DNA from: Anaerolineae bacterium
GTDB taxonomy: Bacteria > Chloroflexota > Anaerolineae > JAFGEY01
Reading direction: 5' to 3'
Length of the DNA: 62,319 nt
NCBI GenBank assembly: GCA_016783145.1
Contig: JADHXD010000008.1
Span: 1 to 62,319, forward strand
The first letter of the stretch is position 1; each line of letters starts with the position of its first letter. Under the pieces are notes generated by a model that was not told the origin of the DNA, ran no database searches, and worked only from the letters and a program-made list of their open reading frames with translations. The position numbers and the translations under genes were made by a program. Of the stretch, positions 8,476-17,963 are shown piece after piece.

Positions 8476-9681
8476 ATGTCTTCCAAGACTTTTCCCAATG
8501 GTCCGTACTATGGCGCGTACGGTGGCGCGTTTGTTCCCGAGATACTCGTGCCTGCCGTGCGCGAGTTAGAGGAAGCCTATGATCAGGCTATGGCCGATCC
8601 CGAGTTCCGCCGCGAACTGGATCGCCTGCTGCGCGAGTATGCGGGCCGCCCCACTCCGCTGACGCTGGCGCGCCGCTTGAGCGACGCCCTGGGTGGGGCG
8701 CGGATCTATCTCAAGCGCGAAGACCTGGCGCACACGGGGGCGCACAAGATCAACAATGCCCTCGGGCAGGCCTTGCTGGCGGCGCGGATGGGCAAGCAGC
8801 GCATCGTGGCCGAGACCGGGGCCGGGCAGCACGGCGTGGCGACAGCGACGGTCTGCGCGCTGCTCGGATTGGAGTGCGTGGTCTACATGGGCACGACCGA
8901 TATCGAGCGGCAAAAGCTGAACGTGTTCCGGATGAGGCTGCTCGGGGCGGAGGTGCGGGCGGTGGACTCGGGAAGCTGCACGCTCAAGGACGCGATCAAT
9001 GAAGCTATCCGGGACTGGGTGACGAACGTGCGTACGACTCACTATCTGCTCGGATCGGCGCTGGGGCCGCACCCCTATCCACGCATCGTGCGCGACCTGC
9101 AGCGGGTCATTGGCGACGAAGTGCGCCAGCAGATGCAGGAGGCTGAAGGCCGCCTGCCCGACCTGCTCGTGGCCTGCGTGGGCGGGGGGTCAAACGCCAT
9201 CGGCCTCTTCTACCCGTTCCTGGCAGAGCAGGATGTCCGACTTGTCGGCGTGGAGGCCGGCGGATACGGGATCGAGAGCGGGCGTCACGCGGCTCGATTC
9301 TCGGACCCCGCGTTGGGCCGCTTGGGCGTGCTCCACGGGACAAAGACGTACGTCCTGCAAGACAGGGATGGCCAGATCGCGCTGACGCACAGCATCTCGG
9401 CGGGGCTCGACTATGCGGCGGTGGGTCCGGAGCACGCGTGGATGCGGGATATGGGGCGCGCCGAGTATACCTATGCCACAGACGATGAAGCGCTAGACGC
9501 TCTGCAGAGATTGAGCGAGCTTGAGGGCATCATTCCGGCACTGGAGAGCGCGCATGCCGTGGCTGAGGCCATCAAGCGCGCACCACGCATGCAACCAGAC
9601 CAGTTGATGGTCGTCAATGTCAGTGGGCGCGGCGACAAGGACATGCATACCGTGGCGACCGCGCTGGGGGTCAAGGTGTAG
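8476..9681 (+). CDS. trpB: Tryptophan synthase beta chain
   Basis: 401 aa PLP enzyme condensing indole with serine. The PLP lysine sits in [13 protein letters not shown], the phosphate cup in [13 protein letters not shown], and the COMM-type region [17 protein letters not shown] is intact. Length and motif order are those of TrpB1, the allosteric partner of TrpA. ATG 8476 has GAGG five bases upstream; GTG 8473 is possible. It is followed by trpA after 50 nt. Confidence 0.97.
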   Translation: MSSKTFPNGPYYGAYGGAFVPEILVPAVRELEEAYDQAMADPEFRRELDRLLREYAGRPTPLTLARRLSDALGGARIYLKREDLAHTGAHKINNALGQALLAARMGKQRIVAETGAGQHGVATATVCALLGLECVVYMGTTDIERQKLNVFRMRLLGAEVRAVDSGSCTLKDAINEAIRDWVTNVRTTHYLLGSALGPHPYPRIVRDLQRVIGDEVRQQMQEAEGRLPDLLVACVGGGSNAIGLFYPFLAEQDVRLVGVEAGGYGIESGRHAARFSDPALGRLGVLHGTKTYVLQDRDGQIALTHSISAGLDYAAVGPEHAWMRDMGRAEYTYATDDEALDALQRLSELEGIIPALESAHAVAEAIKRAPRMQPDQLMVVNVSGRGDKDMHTVATALGVKV

Positions 9682-9731
9682 GGCAGCGCCGGCCGTGCGC
9701 GCGGCGCGTGCAGGAGGATGGTAGAGAGACA

Positions 9732-10514
9732 ATGAGCCGGATCGCGGAAACATTTGAGCATTTGCGGAGCGGAGGCCGGACGGCGCTCATGCCGTACCTG
9801 ACGATCGGATACCCAGAGCGAGAGAGCGCGTTGGCGCTCATCCCCGCGCTGGTCACAGCCGGCGCTGACCTGGTGGAACTGGGGGTGCCTTTCAGTGATC
9901 CGCTTGCCGATGGGGCGACGATCCAGGCCGCCTCGCAGCGGGCGCTTGAGAATGGCATGACCTTGGCTCTCTGCCTGGAGCAGGCGGCAGCGCTGCGAGC
10001 CAGGGGAACGGTGGCGCCCTTTGTGCTGATGGGTTACTATAACCCGATCCTGCAGATGGGCATAGAACGCTTTGCCTGCCGCGCGGCGGCTTCGGGGATC
10101 GATGGTGTGATCGTGCCCGATCTGCCTCCGGAAGAATCGAACAGCCTGCGGACGATCCTCCGTGCGAGTGGGATCGACATGGTCTTTTTGCTTGCGCCCA
10201 CGTCGGGAGACGAGCGCATACGCTACGTGGCTGAGAGGGCCAGTGGCTTTCTATATCTCGTTTCCCTGGTCGGGGTCACCGGGGCGCGCGATCGCCTGCC
10301 TCCTGACCTGGAGGCCTTTGTGGCGCGTGTGCGAGCGGTGACCGATCTGCCCCTGGCAGTGGGATTCGGGATCAGCACTCCGGCGCAGGCAGCGCGGGTC
10401 GCCGGCATCGCCGACGGCGTGATCGTGGGCAGTGCATTGGTCAAAGCTGTGGGCACGAGCAAAGACCCGGTGAAGGCCGCTCGTGCGTTCATTGGATCGC
10501 TGCTCCGAACGTAG
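9732..10514 (+). CDS. trpA: Tryptophan synthase alpha chain
   Basis: 260 aa TIM barrel that cleaves indole-3-glycerol phosphate and channels indole to TrpB. It has the catalytic Glu in [20 protein letters not shown], the catalytic Asp in [10 protein letters not shown], and the phosphate-binding GFGIST and VIVGSALV segments. Last gene of the operon. ATG 9732 gives the canonical [11 protein letters not shown] start; AGGAGG lies about 13 nt upstream. Confidence 0.96.
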   Translation: MSRIAETFEHLRSGGRTALMPYLTIGYPERESALALIPALVTAGADLVELGVPFSDPLADGATIQAASQRALENGMTLALCLEQAAALRARGTVAPFVLMGYYNPILQMGIERFACRAAASGIDGVIVPDLPPEESNSLRTILRASGIDMVFLLAPTSGDERIRYVAERASGFLYLVSLVGVTGARDRLPPDLEAFVARVRAVTDLPLAVGFGISTPAQAARVAGIADGVIVGSALVKAVGTSKDPVKAARAFIGSLLRT

Positions 10515-10651
10515 GTTCGCCTGTCCCTGTCCTGTTCCGTCCGGGCTACGACGGGGCGGCAGAGATGCAGGCAGGGTGCTGCACGACGTGCGAGTATCGG
10601 TCTGCAGCCCTGATTGTGGGGCGGTGGTGGTCCATCCGCCAGCATAAGGTT

Positions 10652-10683
10652 CACACGCCGAGCTGTCCGCAGCTCGGCGTGTG
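10652..10683 (+). terminator. Perfect hairpin after the trp operon
   Basis: 14-bp perfect stem (10652-10665 with 10670-10683) and a TCCG loop, 137 nt after trpA. No T-run follows, so it is either a non-canonical terminator or a 3'-end stabiliser. It is placed between the trp operon and the next promoter, which fits an end-of-operon role. Confidence 0.55.
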
Positions 10684-10709
10684 CCGTTGCGGTGGTGGCG
10701 CGGACTCCG

Positions 10710-10737
10710 TTGCACGGTCGAGACAGTGTGGTATAAT
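10710..10737 (+). promoter_or_regulatory. Sigma-70 promoter of the Cys/Met PLP enzyme
   Basis: -35 TTGCAC (10710-10715), 16-bp spacer, -10 TATAAT (10732-10737). Transcription would start near 10744. This argues against the ATG at 10755 and for the GTG at 10782 as the start of the next gene. Confidence 0.8.
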
Positions 10738-10781
10738 ACGCCGGTTGGGGGCTAATGGATTTTCGACCGGAGAGGATACAC

Positions 10782-11996
10782 GTGAAAGACGAATGGAAGC
10801 GAATGGATTTCGCCACGCGAGCCGTACATGCGGGAGAGCGCATGCCGCGTCCCGACTATGTGCCCGTTGTGACCCCCGTTTACCCGTCCGTTGGATACCT
10901 CTATGATGATATGGACGACCTGGACGCCATCTTTGGCGGGACGCGGGAGGGGTACGTCTACACACGCTATGGCAACCCGACTGTGACCGCGTTTGAGCAC
11001 GCTGTGGCGGCGATGGAAGAGGCTGAATCGGCCGTGGCCTTTGGCTCGGGCATGGCGGCCATCCATGCCACACTCCTGGGGCTGGGCCTGAAAGCTGGAA
11101 GCGCCTCCGTCGTCGCGCGAGACGTGTATGGAGCGACCTATGCCCTGTTCGGCAAGCTCCTGACTTCCCAGGGAGTGGACGTTCGTTTTGTGGACATTTC
11201 TGATCTGGCCGAGGTCGAGTCCGCATGCGCGCAGGTCAGGCCAACCGTGTTGTTTGTGGAGACGGTCTCCAATCCGCTGCTCAAGGTAGCGGATATCCCC
11301 GCCCTGGCCCGGATCGCTCACGCGTATGGGGCAGCCCTGGTGGTGGACAACACCTTTGCCACCCCATACCTGTGCCGACCGCTGACCCTGGGCGCGGACG
11401 TGGTGGTCCATAGCGCGACCAAGTACATCGGCGGGCACGGAGATGCGCTGGGAGGAGTCGTCCTCGCCTCAGAGGAGCGGCGGGAGGCGATCCAAGAGGT
11501 ACTCAAGATCACGGGCGGAAACCTGGGGCCACAAGAGGCTTGGCTGCTGATGCGTGGGCTCAAGACCCTTCCCCTGCGGATGGGCAAGCACTGCGCCAAC
11601 GCCCTGCAGGTGGCCAACGGTCTGGCTCGAATGGGTGGGATCACTCGGGTCATCTACCCCGGCCGGCACGATCACCCACAGCACAGCCTGGCGACGCGGC
11701 TCTTTGGAGGGCAGGGGTATGGCGGGATGGTCGCTTTTGAGCTGCTCAAGGCGGGCCAGTCCAAGGTGTTCCGTTTCTTTGAGGCACTCAGGCTTTGCTT
11801 GCCGGCCACGACGCTGGGCGATGTATATTCGCTGGTGCTCTATCCGACCCATTCCTCGCACCGGACCCTGACGGCTGAGGACCGGGAGAGGGTAGGTATC
11901 GGTGATGGGCTGGTGCGGATGTCCGTGGGCATCGAGGCGGCAGAGGACATCCTGGCGGACTTGCGGCAGGCATTGGCAGCGGCTTCATCAGAGTGA
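10782..11996 (+). CDS. Trans-sulfuration family PLP enzyme (cystathionine gamma-synthase / gamma-lyase type)
   Basis: 404 aa, fold type I PLP enzyme of Cys/Met metabolism. Recognisable parts are YTRYGNPTVTAFEHAVAAME near the N-terminus, the FGSGMAAIHA loop, VVDNTFATPYLCRPL with the PLP Asp, the Schiff-base lysine in SATKYIGGHGD, and the C-terminal RMSVGIEAAEDILADL. Sequence alone does not separate cystathionine gamma-synthase, gamma-lyase, methionine gamma-lyase and O-acetylhomoserine sulfhydrylase. Start GTG 10782 follows GGAGAGG with good spacing. It has its own promoter and is not co-transcribed with trp. Confidence 0.9.
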   Translation: MKDEWKRMDFATRAVHAGERMPRPDYVPVVTPVYPSVGYLYDDMDDLDAIFGGTREGYVYTRYGNPTVTAFEHAVAAMEEAESAVAFGSGMAAIHATLLGLGLKAGSASVVARDVYGATYALFGKLLTSQGVDVRFVDISDLAEVESACAQVRPTVLFVETVSNPLLKVADIPALARIAHAYGAALVVDNTFATPYLCRPLTLGADVVVHSATKYIGGHGDALGGVVLASEERREAIQEVLKITGGNLGPQEAWLLMRGLKTLPLRMGKHCANALQVANGLARMGGITRVIYPGRHDHPQHSLATRLFGGQGYGGMVAFELLKAGQSKVFRFFEALRLCLPATTLGDVYSLVLYPTHSSHRTLTAEDRERVGIGDGLVRMSVGIEAAEDILADLRQALAAASSE

Positions 11997-12092
11997 GACG
12001 TCGGACCGATCGCTCATGCGACGGCCTCGGAGAGCACGCAAGGTAAGGGCTTGTGGGTTCTTGGTCCTTCGAGATGCACAGAGAGGGGAGAA

Positions 12093-12620
12093 ATGTTGCG
12101 GACTTATTTGAACCTGTTTCTCACTTTTACCAAGATCGGCGTGCTGGGATATGGCGGAGGTCCGGCGATGATCCCGCTGATCCAGGAAGAGGTCGTCGAG
12201 AGCCGGGGGTGGATGACGGAGGAGGAGTTTGTCGATACCCTGGCCATGGGGAATACACTCCCTGGACCCATCGCCACCAAGATGACGATGTTTGTCGGCT
12301 ACAAGATCGCGGGTTGGGCTGGGGGGATCTGGGCCCTGTTCAGCATGCTTTGGCCCTCGCTGACGTTGATGATGGTCTTGGGCACACTGTTCCTGCGCTT
12401 CAAGGATATGCCCTACGCCAAGGCCATGCTCACCGCTGTGCGCCCGGTGGTGGTCGCCCTGCTTGCCTATACGGTGTACACCGTGTTCGACAAATCGATC
12501 CTGAACTGGCACACCGGTCTGATCGCGGTCGTGGCCTTTGCTGCGGTCACCTTTCTCAACGTGCATCCAGCACTGACGATCCTGGGGGCGGCAGTGCTGG
12601 GCCTGATCGTGTACCGGTAG
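12093..12620 (+). CDS. Half-size chromate transporter (ChrA, single CHR domain)
   Basis: 175 aa membrane protein with about five or six hydrophobic segments. The N-terminus LFLTFTKIGVLGYGGGPAMI and the stretch LAMGNTLPGPIATKMTMFVG are the CHR-domain signatures (GGGPAMIP, PGPIATK). ChrA proteins export chromate, or in many bacteria an unknown anion. Short CHR proteins normally occur as adjacent pairs of opposite topology; no second copy follows here. ATG 12093 has GAGAGGGGAG just upstream. Confidence 0.85.
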   Translation: MLRTYLNLFLTFTKIGVLGYGGGPAMIPLIQEEVVESRGWMTEEEFVDTLAMGNTLPGPIATKMTMFVGYKIAGWAGGIWALFSMLWPSLTLMMVLGTLFLRFKDMPYAKAMLTAVRPVVVALLAYTVYTVFDKSILNWHTGLIAVVAFAAVTFLNVHPALTILGAAVLGLIVYR

Positions 12621-12757
12621 GGACCAGTGCGCTCTGACTGAAGGATCGACCTTCCCTTTGTTGTGCCATACCTGTCAGCGTCCGGTCAGGAATACGTGAC
12701 CGGGATGTGGTATGCTGTGAGCACTGACCAATCGAGCACATAGAAAAGGAGATGGCG

Positions 12758-13774
12758 ATGTCAACCCGGCAGACTTGGAGTGGATCGACCGCCCCCCGCA
12801 CGCTCAACCAGGTGCAGAGCGTGATGCGATTGCTGATCTGGGTGGCGACCTTTGTCGTAGTGTCTATCGTGATGGGCCTGCTCGGCCTGCTGCTCTGGTC
12901 CATCATCCGCACGGTGTCGGACAACGCGGGCGCGATCTGCGTGACGCCCTGGGCTATCGTGTCCGTTATCTTGGCCATGTCCGTATCCAGCATGCTGAGC
13001 CGCTGCCTGTACATCATTCCAGAGTATGAGCGCGTGGTGGTGCTCAAGCTCGGCGAGTTCGTAGGTGTGCGCGGGCCGGGCAGGTCCTGGGTGATCCCGT
13101 ATCCTCCGTACTACCAGTCCGCCGCAATGACCCTGGATATGCGCATCCAGACACACGTGATCAAGGCGGCTGAGACCCTGACCAGGGACAACGTGCCGGT
13201 CGGTTGTGAAGCGGTCATCTTTTGGCGGGTGGAGGATCCCCGCATCGCAGCCCTGAAGGTGCAGAACCACGCGGAAGCGGTGTACCTGGCGGCGAACAGC
13301 GCGCTCAAGGACACCATCGGCACGCTGGAGCTATCCGAGCTGCTGAGCCAGCGCGATCTGGTGGCGCAGAACCTGAAGCAGATCATCGACCAGGCGGCGG
13401 AGAAGTTTGGCGTGGATGTCTCCTCGGTCGAGATCACCGACGTGCACGTGCCGGCAGACCTGATCCAGGAATTGAGCGTTCGCGCCCAGTCAGAGCGAGC
13501 GGCGAGCGCCAAGATCGCTGAGGCCGAGGCCGAGCTGGAGGTGTCCAAGCAGTACCAACTCGCTGCTGAATGGATGGGCCCCCAGGCGATGGAATTGTAC
13601 CGGCTCAATGTGTTGGAGCGCATCGGACGCGAGGAAGGAAGCCAGATCGTGGTCTATGGGTTGGGAGGGGACGCGGAGGCAGGACGCCACATCGCTCACT
13701 GTGCAGCAGGGGCGGCTGTCGGGCAGCCGCGCGGCCGACCGACCCCGCCCGAGGAGAGCGGCACGGGGGGCTAG
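12758..13774 (+). CDS. SPFH/band-7 (slipin-like) membrane protein
   Basis: 338 aa. Two hydrophobic segments at about 22-50 and 60-85 are followed by an SPFH domain: YIIPEYERVVVLKLGEFVGV, GPGRSWVIPYP, DNVPVGCEAVIFWRVEDP, a long SSVEITDVHVPADLIQEL helix and an AKIAEAEAEL coiled coil. Such proteins form oligomeric membrane scaffolds; substrate or partner is not predictable here, and no NfeD gene is adjacent. ATG 12758 is preferred over 12752 because AAAGGAG touches the first one. The C-terminal 30 residues are Gly/Pro/Arg-rich. Confidence 0.85.
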   Translation: MSTRQTWSGSTAPRTLNQVQSVMRLLIWVATFVVVSIVMGLLGLLLWSIIRTVSDNAGAICVTPWAIVSVILAMSVSSMLSRCLYIIPEYERVVVLKLGEFVGVRGPGRSWVIPYPPYYQSAAMTLDMRIQTHVIKAAETLTRDNVPVGCEAVIFWRVEDPRIAALKVQNHAEAVYLAANSALKDTIGTLELSELLSQRDLVAQNLKQIIDQAAEKFGVDVSSVEITDVHVPADLIQELSVRAQSERAASAKIAEAEAELEVSKQYQLAAEWMGPQAMELYRLNVLERIGREEGSQIVVYGLGGDAEAGRHIAHCAAGAAVGQPRGRPTPPEESGTGG

Positions 13775-13802
13775 CATCCCAGCGCGACGTGAGACGTGCA
13801 TT

Positions 13803-13838
13803 CGAGGCCCGATCCAATCGCGGATCGGGCCTCGTTTT
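13803..13838 (+). terminator. Rho-independent terminator after the SPFH gene
   Basis: 13-bp perfect stem (13803-13815 with 13822-13834), 6-nt loop, then TTTTG. Confidence 0.88.
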
Positions 13839-13960
13839 GCGTGACCTTCTCTCTGGCCTCGAAAGCATGCAATCGAAATGCCATCTCGGACAGGAGCATC
13901 CCTCGTCCGGTCCGAGGAGGGATTGAGTGCTGGGCCAGTCTCCGCCTCTACTCACTGCGC

Positions 13961-13988
13961 TTTACAAGCGTCGGAATTATGCTATAAT
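13961..13988 (+). promoter_or_regulatory. Promoter of rnd, predicted leaderless
   Basis: -35 TTTACA (13961-13966), 16-bp spacer, -10 TATAAT (13983-13988). The rnd ATG is at 13997, only 8 nt after the -10 box, so the transcript should begin at or next to the start codon. No Shine-Dalgarno can fit. Confidence 0.75.
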
Positions 13989-13996
13989 GTCTGCTT

Positions 13997-15163
13997 ATGA
14001 GCAGATACGTACACAATTTGCCGCCACTGACCCTGATCAACACCAAAGAGGCCTTGGAGGAGATGCGATCGCGGCTGCTTTTGGAACCTGCCGTGGCCGT
14101 GGATACCGAGTCGAACAGCCTGTATGCCTACACAGAGCGCGTGTGCCTGATCCAGTTCTCCGTGCCGGGCGAGGACTACCTGGTCGATCCGTTCGCAGTG
14201 GAAGACCTGTCCTCACTGAGGGCAGTGTTCGCTGATCGGGGCGTAGAGAAGGTGTTCCACGCTGCCGAATATGATGTGAGGGTCCTGCGCCGAGACTACC
14301 AGTTCGAATTCGCCAACCTGTTCGACACAATGATTGCCAGTCGCATTGTGGGTTGGCCGCGATACGGACTGGGTTCCCTGCTAGAGGAGCGGTTCGGTGT
14401 GCTGACGAACAAGCGAATGCAGCGAACCGATTGGGGAAGACGTCCCCTTTCCACGGATCAGCTAGAGTATGCGCGGCTGGATACCCATTTCTTGCTCCCC
14501 TTGCGCGACACGCTGCTGGATGAGCTCCAAGCCCAGAACCGGCTTGCTGAGGCGCGCTCTGCGTTTGACCGCGTGACCAGGAGCAAGTGGAACGGTAGGC
14601 AGTTCGACCCAGACGGGTTTTGGGGGATCAAGCGAGCCAGAGACCTGGACGGGGTGGGTTGGGCGGTGCTGCGCGCGCTATACATCTACCGGGATGAGCG
14701 CGCGCAGGCATTGGACCGGCCTTCTTTCAAGGTCTTGAACGATGACGTTCTCGTTGCTCTGAGCCAGAGACGCCCCTCCTCTCTCGCCGAGCTGGGCCGA
14801 ATCAGGGGCATCCCTCGTCTTCTGCCGCCCAGAGAGCGGCGGCTGCTGCTGTCCGTCATCGAGCAGGGGTTGCGGGACCCCCTTCCCAAGAGGCCAGCGC
14901 GCAGGCGCAACGACCGGCCAGACGACGAGACCTCCGATCGGTATGAGGCCTTGCGGGAGTGGCGCAAGAACCGTGCCAAAGACAGAGGCGTCGAATCTGA
15001 TGTTGTGCTCTCAAACCGTGTCCTGCATATCTTGGCCCGACACGACCCGACGTCGCTGGAAGAGCTGGATGCTCTGGGTATCCTGAATGAATGGGAGCGC
15101 AGTGAATACGGACGCGAGATCGTGTCCGCACTGCGCAGGCACCGGCGATTCGCTGCTCGCTGA
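13997..15163 (+). CDS. rnd: Ribonuclease D
   Basis: 388 aa DEDDy 3'-5' exoribonuclease acting on tRNA precursors and other structured RNAs. Exo motifs: VAVDTESNSLYAY (Asp, Glu), VFHAAEYDVRVLRRDY (Asp) and YARLDTHFLLPLRD (Tyr, Asp). HRDC domains follow (about 215-290 and 310-385; the second is less certain). The start at 13997 gives the usual short lead-in before the first exo motif; no other start codon lies before the domain. It begins the conserved-type run rnd, yqeY, 7TM-HD, ybeY, dgkA. Confidence 0.92.
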   Translation: MSRYVHNLPPLTLINTKEALEEMRSRLLLEPAVAVDTESNSLYAYTERVCLIQFSVPGEDYLVDPFAVEDLSSLRAVFADRGVEKVFHAAEYDVRVLRRDYQFEFANLFDTMIASRIVGWPRYGLGSLLEERFGVLTNKRMQRTDWGRRPLSTDQLEYARLDTHFLLPLRDTLLDELQAQNRLAEARSAFDRVTRSKWNGRQFDPDGFWGIKRARDLDGVGWAVLRALYIYRDERAQALDRPSFKVLNDDVLVALSQRRPSSLAELGRIRGIPRLLPPRERRLLLSVIEQGLRDPLPKRPARRRNDRPDDETSDRYEALREWRKNRAKDRGVESDVVLSNRVLHILARHDPTSLEELDALGILNEWERSEYGREIVSALRRHRRFAAR

Positions 15164-15235
15164 TGGCCCCATTTGGCCCGAGAAGGTCACTATCGGGCTT
15201 TGCCGGAGAGTCGTCCAGTGTAGAGGAGGAAGTGC

Positions 15236-15691
15236 ATGAGTATCCAGGATCAACTGATGGCTGATCTGAAAGACGCCTTGCGCGAGCGGGATGCCGTGCG
15301 AAAGGGTGCCCTTCGCCTGGCGTTGGCAGCCCTCAAGAACGCGCGGGTGGAAAAGAATGCGGACCTGACCGATGATGAAGCGATCGTTGTCATGAGCAAA
15401 GAGGTCAAGCAGCGTCGAGACTCGATCGGCGAGTATGAAAAGGCGGGACGGGACGACCTGGTCGCCGCAGAAGCCGCCGAGATCGAGATCTTGAACCAGT
15501 ATCTGCCGCGCGCACTGGGCCGTGAAGAGATCGTTGAGCTAGCCCGCGAGGCGATTGCGGAGACGGGGGCCTCAGGACCGAAGCAGATGGGACAGGTCAT
15601 GCGCGTGCTGATGCCCCGTGTACAGGGCCAGGCGGATGGGCGGATGGTCAGTGAGGTCGTGCGAGGCCTGTTGACCAGCGCGACAGCCTAG
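15236..15691 (+). CDS. GatB/YqeY domain protein
   Basis: 151 aa, all-helical, matching the YqeY family throughout: an N-terminal SIQDQLMADLKDALRERD, KEVKQRRDSIGEYEKAGRDD in the middle and GQVMRVLMPRVQGQADGRMV at the end. The domain equals the tRNA-binding tail of GatB; free-standing proteins have no settled function. AGAGGAGGAAG precedes the ATG. Located 72 nt after rnd and 46 nt before the 7TM-HD gene. Confidence 0.93.
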   Translation: MSIQDQLMADLKDALRERDAVRKGALRLALAALKNARVEKNADLTDDEAIVVMSKEVKQRRDSIGEYEKAGRDDLVAAEAAEIEILNQYLPRALGREEIVELAREAIAETGASGPKQMGQVMRVLMPRVQGQADGRMVSEVVRGLLTSATA

Positions 15692-15737
15692 CCCGACTCT
15701 GCGCCTTGAGCGGTCGGCGCGTGTAAGGAGTATTCAA

Positions 15738-17963
15738 TTGGCCGATCGGCGCGACAAGTTTGGATGGCGGGTCCGGCTATATCTCTCTTTGTTCACGCTG
15801 CTCCTGACAGCCGGGGTGGGGTTTGTCCTCTCTTGGGACCTGCTGCTGATGCGACGGGTGGCCATTCAGGCGGGGCAGGCAGCTAGCGAGGATATCGCTG
15901 CACCGCGCCGGATTGAGTTCGAGAGCGACATCCTCACCAAGGCTGAAGTCGGACGGGTGCTGGCCGATGTGAAACCCGTATACGATCTTCTGGACCGCCA
16001 GGTAGGGCGCGGCCAGGTCAACCGGGCCCAGCAGATCCTGAGTTTCATCGAAGCCGTGCGTGCTGACCCGTACGCTTCCCCCGAGCAGCAGCGGCGCTAC
16101 CTGGAAGGCATTGAGGGCGTCGCGCTTTCTCCCCAGGCCATCAGCTACACCCTACAGCTTGACGACAGCGAGTGGAAGGCTGTGCAGCAAGACACGCGCC
16201 AGGTCCTCGGCGAGGTCATGAGCGAAGAGATCAGGGAGGGAGATGAGGATACCCATCGACGCGGTGTTCGGGCGCGCATATCGTTCGAGTTGAGTGAGCC
16301 TCAGACGGCCATCGAAGAAGAGATCGTCAAAGCGCTGGTCAAGGCCAACCGCGTGTACAATCCCGAGTCCAGCGAAGCAGCCAAGCAGGCAGCCCTGGAA
16401 AGCGTCGAACCGCAGGTCCGCGTTCTCGAGGAGAACGAGATCATCATTCGCAGCGGCGAGATCGTGACAACCAGGGACATCGAAGCCTTGGACGCCCTGG
16501 GACTGCGCAACCCGCAAGTCGACTGGCTCAGAGTGAGCGCGACGTTCCTGTACCTGTTTGTCCTGGCGGCTTCTATGTCGTTCTACCTGTGGCACAACAA
16601 CCCGATGCTGGTGCACAGGTGGCATCACCTGCTGCTGATGTTTCTTCTTATGGTCCTCTTTGCACTGCTGGCCAGGTGGGGCTTGTCCCCGCCAGTGATG
16701 CAGCCCTACCTCGCACCCCTCGCCACGCTGGGCATGCTGGTCGCTGTGCTCTTTGACGTTCGACTGGCACTAGTCGCTCATCTCATCCTCTGTTTGATCG
16801 TGGGGTATATGGCGGGTGGGCAGGCAGACCTCTTCCTGTACGAGCTGGCCGGTGGATTGATCGGCATTTTCGCGCTGCGCCGTGCCAACCGGATCAACAC
16901 TTTTGTCTGGGCCGGGTTGTACGTGATGCTCTCGAACATGGTTGTGATCGCCCTCTTTACCTTGTTTGGCGATGACCCGAGCACCCTGCAATTGGGATGG
17001 TCTGTCTTGACCGGTGTCGCCAACGGGGCCCTCGCCGCTATCCTGGCGTTGGGGGGATACTACTTACTGGGTATCCTGTTCAACATCACCACCACGCTGC
17101 AGTTGATGGATCTCTCGCGTCCCACACACCCACTGATGCGCGAGCTGATGCTCAAGGCGCCGGGGACCTATCATCACAGCATCATGGTGGGAAACATGGC
17201 CGAGCAGGCGGCGGAGGCGGTCGATGCCGACGCACTCTTGACCAGGGTGGGCGCGTTCTACCACGATATCGGCAAGACCTTGCGTCCCTATTTCTTTGCA
17301 GAAAACCAGATGGACAGCCCCAATCCGCACGACCTGCTCGACCCAGAGACGAGCGCTCAAATCGTCCGCAGCCATACCAGGGATGGCCTCGAACTGGCTC
17401 GCAAGTACCGGCTGCCTCGCGTCATCCAGGCCTTCATCACCGAGCATCACGGTACGACCATGATCGGGTTCTTTTACCACCACGCCGTCCAGGAATATGG
17501 GGAGGAGAACGTCGATAAGGAAAAGTACCGGCACTATGGCCCTCGACCACAGACCAAGGAATCGGCGATCGTGATGGTGGCCGATAGCTGTGAGGCGGCT
17601 ATGCACAGTGTCCGTCCTCAGGACTTTGAGTCGCTGCAGCGCCTGATCCGGCGCATCATCGCCAGCAAGATATCGACCGGAGAACTGGACAACTCGCCGC
17701 TGACGCTTCGCGAGATCGATGTCATCGGGTCCTCGTTTATCGACACGCTGCAGGGCGTGTTCCATACCCGGATCCGCTATCCCAGCGGAAAACAGGAAAT
17801 GGGACTGCTGCCGGAGGAGGATCTCTCTGCTTTGCCGGCGACCATTGGAGGCAGGGAACAGAGCGATGTCCAGGCGGAGACGTCGGTGACACAGGAGCAG
17901 GTCGTTGTGGCAGAGTCGAGAGGGGATGACGATGATCCAGGTGCTGATTCGCCCCCAGTTTAG
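15738..17963 (+). CDS. 7TM-HD receptor-type phosphohydrolase (PgpH-like c-di-AMP phosphodiesterase)
   Basis: 741 aa. A first membrane helix (about 10-32), an extracytoplasmic 7TMR-HDED-type domain up to about residue 265, roughly seven helices to residue 455, then a cytosolic HD domain: HHSIMVGNMA (479-488) and HDIGK (H509 D510), with a later EHHGT. Members such as Listeria PgpH hydrolyse cyclic di-AMP. The last residues are an acidic tail. TTG at 15738 is the assigned start, with AAGGAG upstream. The 3' end overlaps ybeY by 32 nt. The cyclic-nucleotide substrate is inferred from the family. Confidence 0.9.
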   Translation: MADRRDKFGWRVRLYLSLFTLLLTAGVGFVLSWDLLLMRRVAIQAGQAASEDIAAPRRIEFESDILTKAEVGRVLADVKPVYDLLDRQVGRGQVNRAQQILSFIEAVRADPYASPEQQRRYLEGIEGVALSPQAISYTLQLDDSEWKAVQQDTRQVLGEVMSEEIREGDEDTHRRGVRARISFELSEPQTAIEEEIVKALVKANRVYNPESSEAAKQAALESVEPQVRVLEENEIIIRSGEIVTTRDIEALDALGLRNPQVDWLRVSATFLYLFVLAASMSFYLWHNNPMLVHRWHHLLLMFLLMVLFALLARWGLSPPVMQPYLAPLATLGMLVAVLFDVRLALVAHLILCLIVGYMAGGQADLFLYELAGGLIGIFALRRANRINTFVWAGLYVMLSNMVVIALFTLFGDDPSTLQLGWSVLTGVANGALAAILALGGYYLLGILFNITTTLQLMDLSRPTHPLMRELMLKAPGTYHHSIMVGNMAEQAAEAVDADALLTRVGAFYHDIGKTLRPYFFAENQMDSPNPHDLLDPETSAQIVRSHTRDGLELARKYRLPRVIQAFITEHHGTTMIGFFYHHAVQEYGEENVDKEKYRHYGPRPQTKESAIVMVADSCEAAMHSVRPQDFESLQRLIRRIIASKISTGELDNSPLTLREIDVIGSSFIDTLQGVFHTRIRYPSGKQEMGLLPEEDLSALPATIGGREQSDVQAETSVTQEQVVVAESRGDDDDPGADSPPV

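Noticed and set aside
10755..10781. ATG at 10755 as the start of the Cys/Met PLP enzyme.
   Set aside because: It would lie only about 11 nt from the predicted transcription start with no ribosome binding site; GTG 10782 has a good one.
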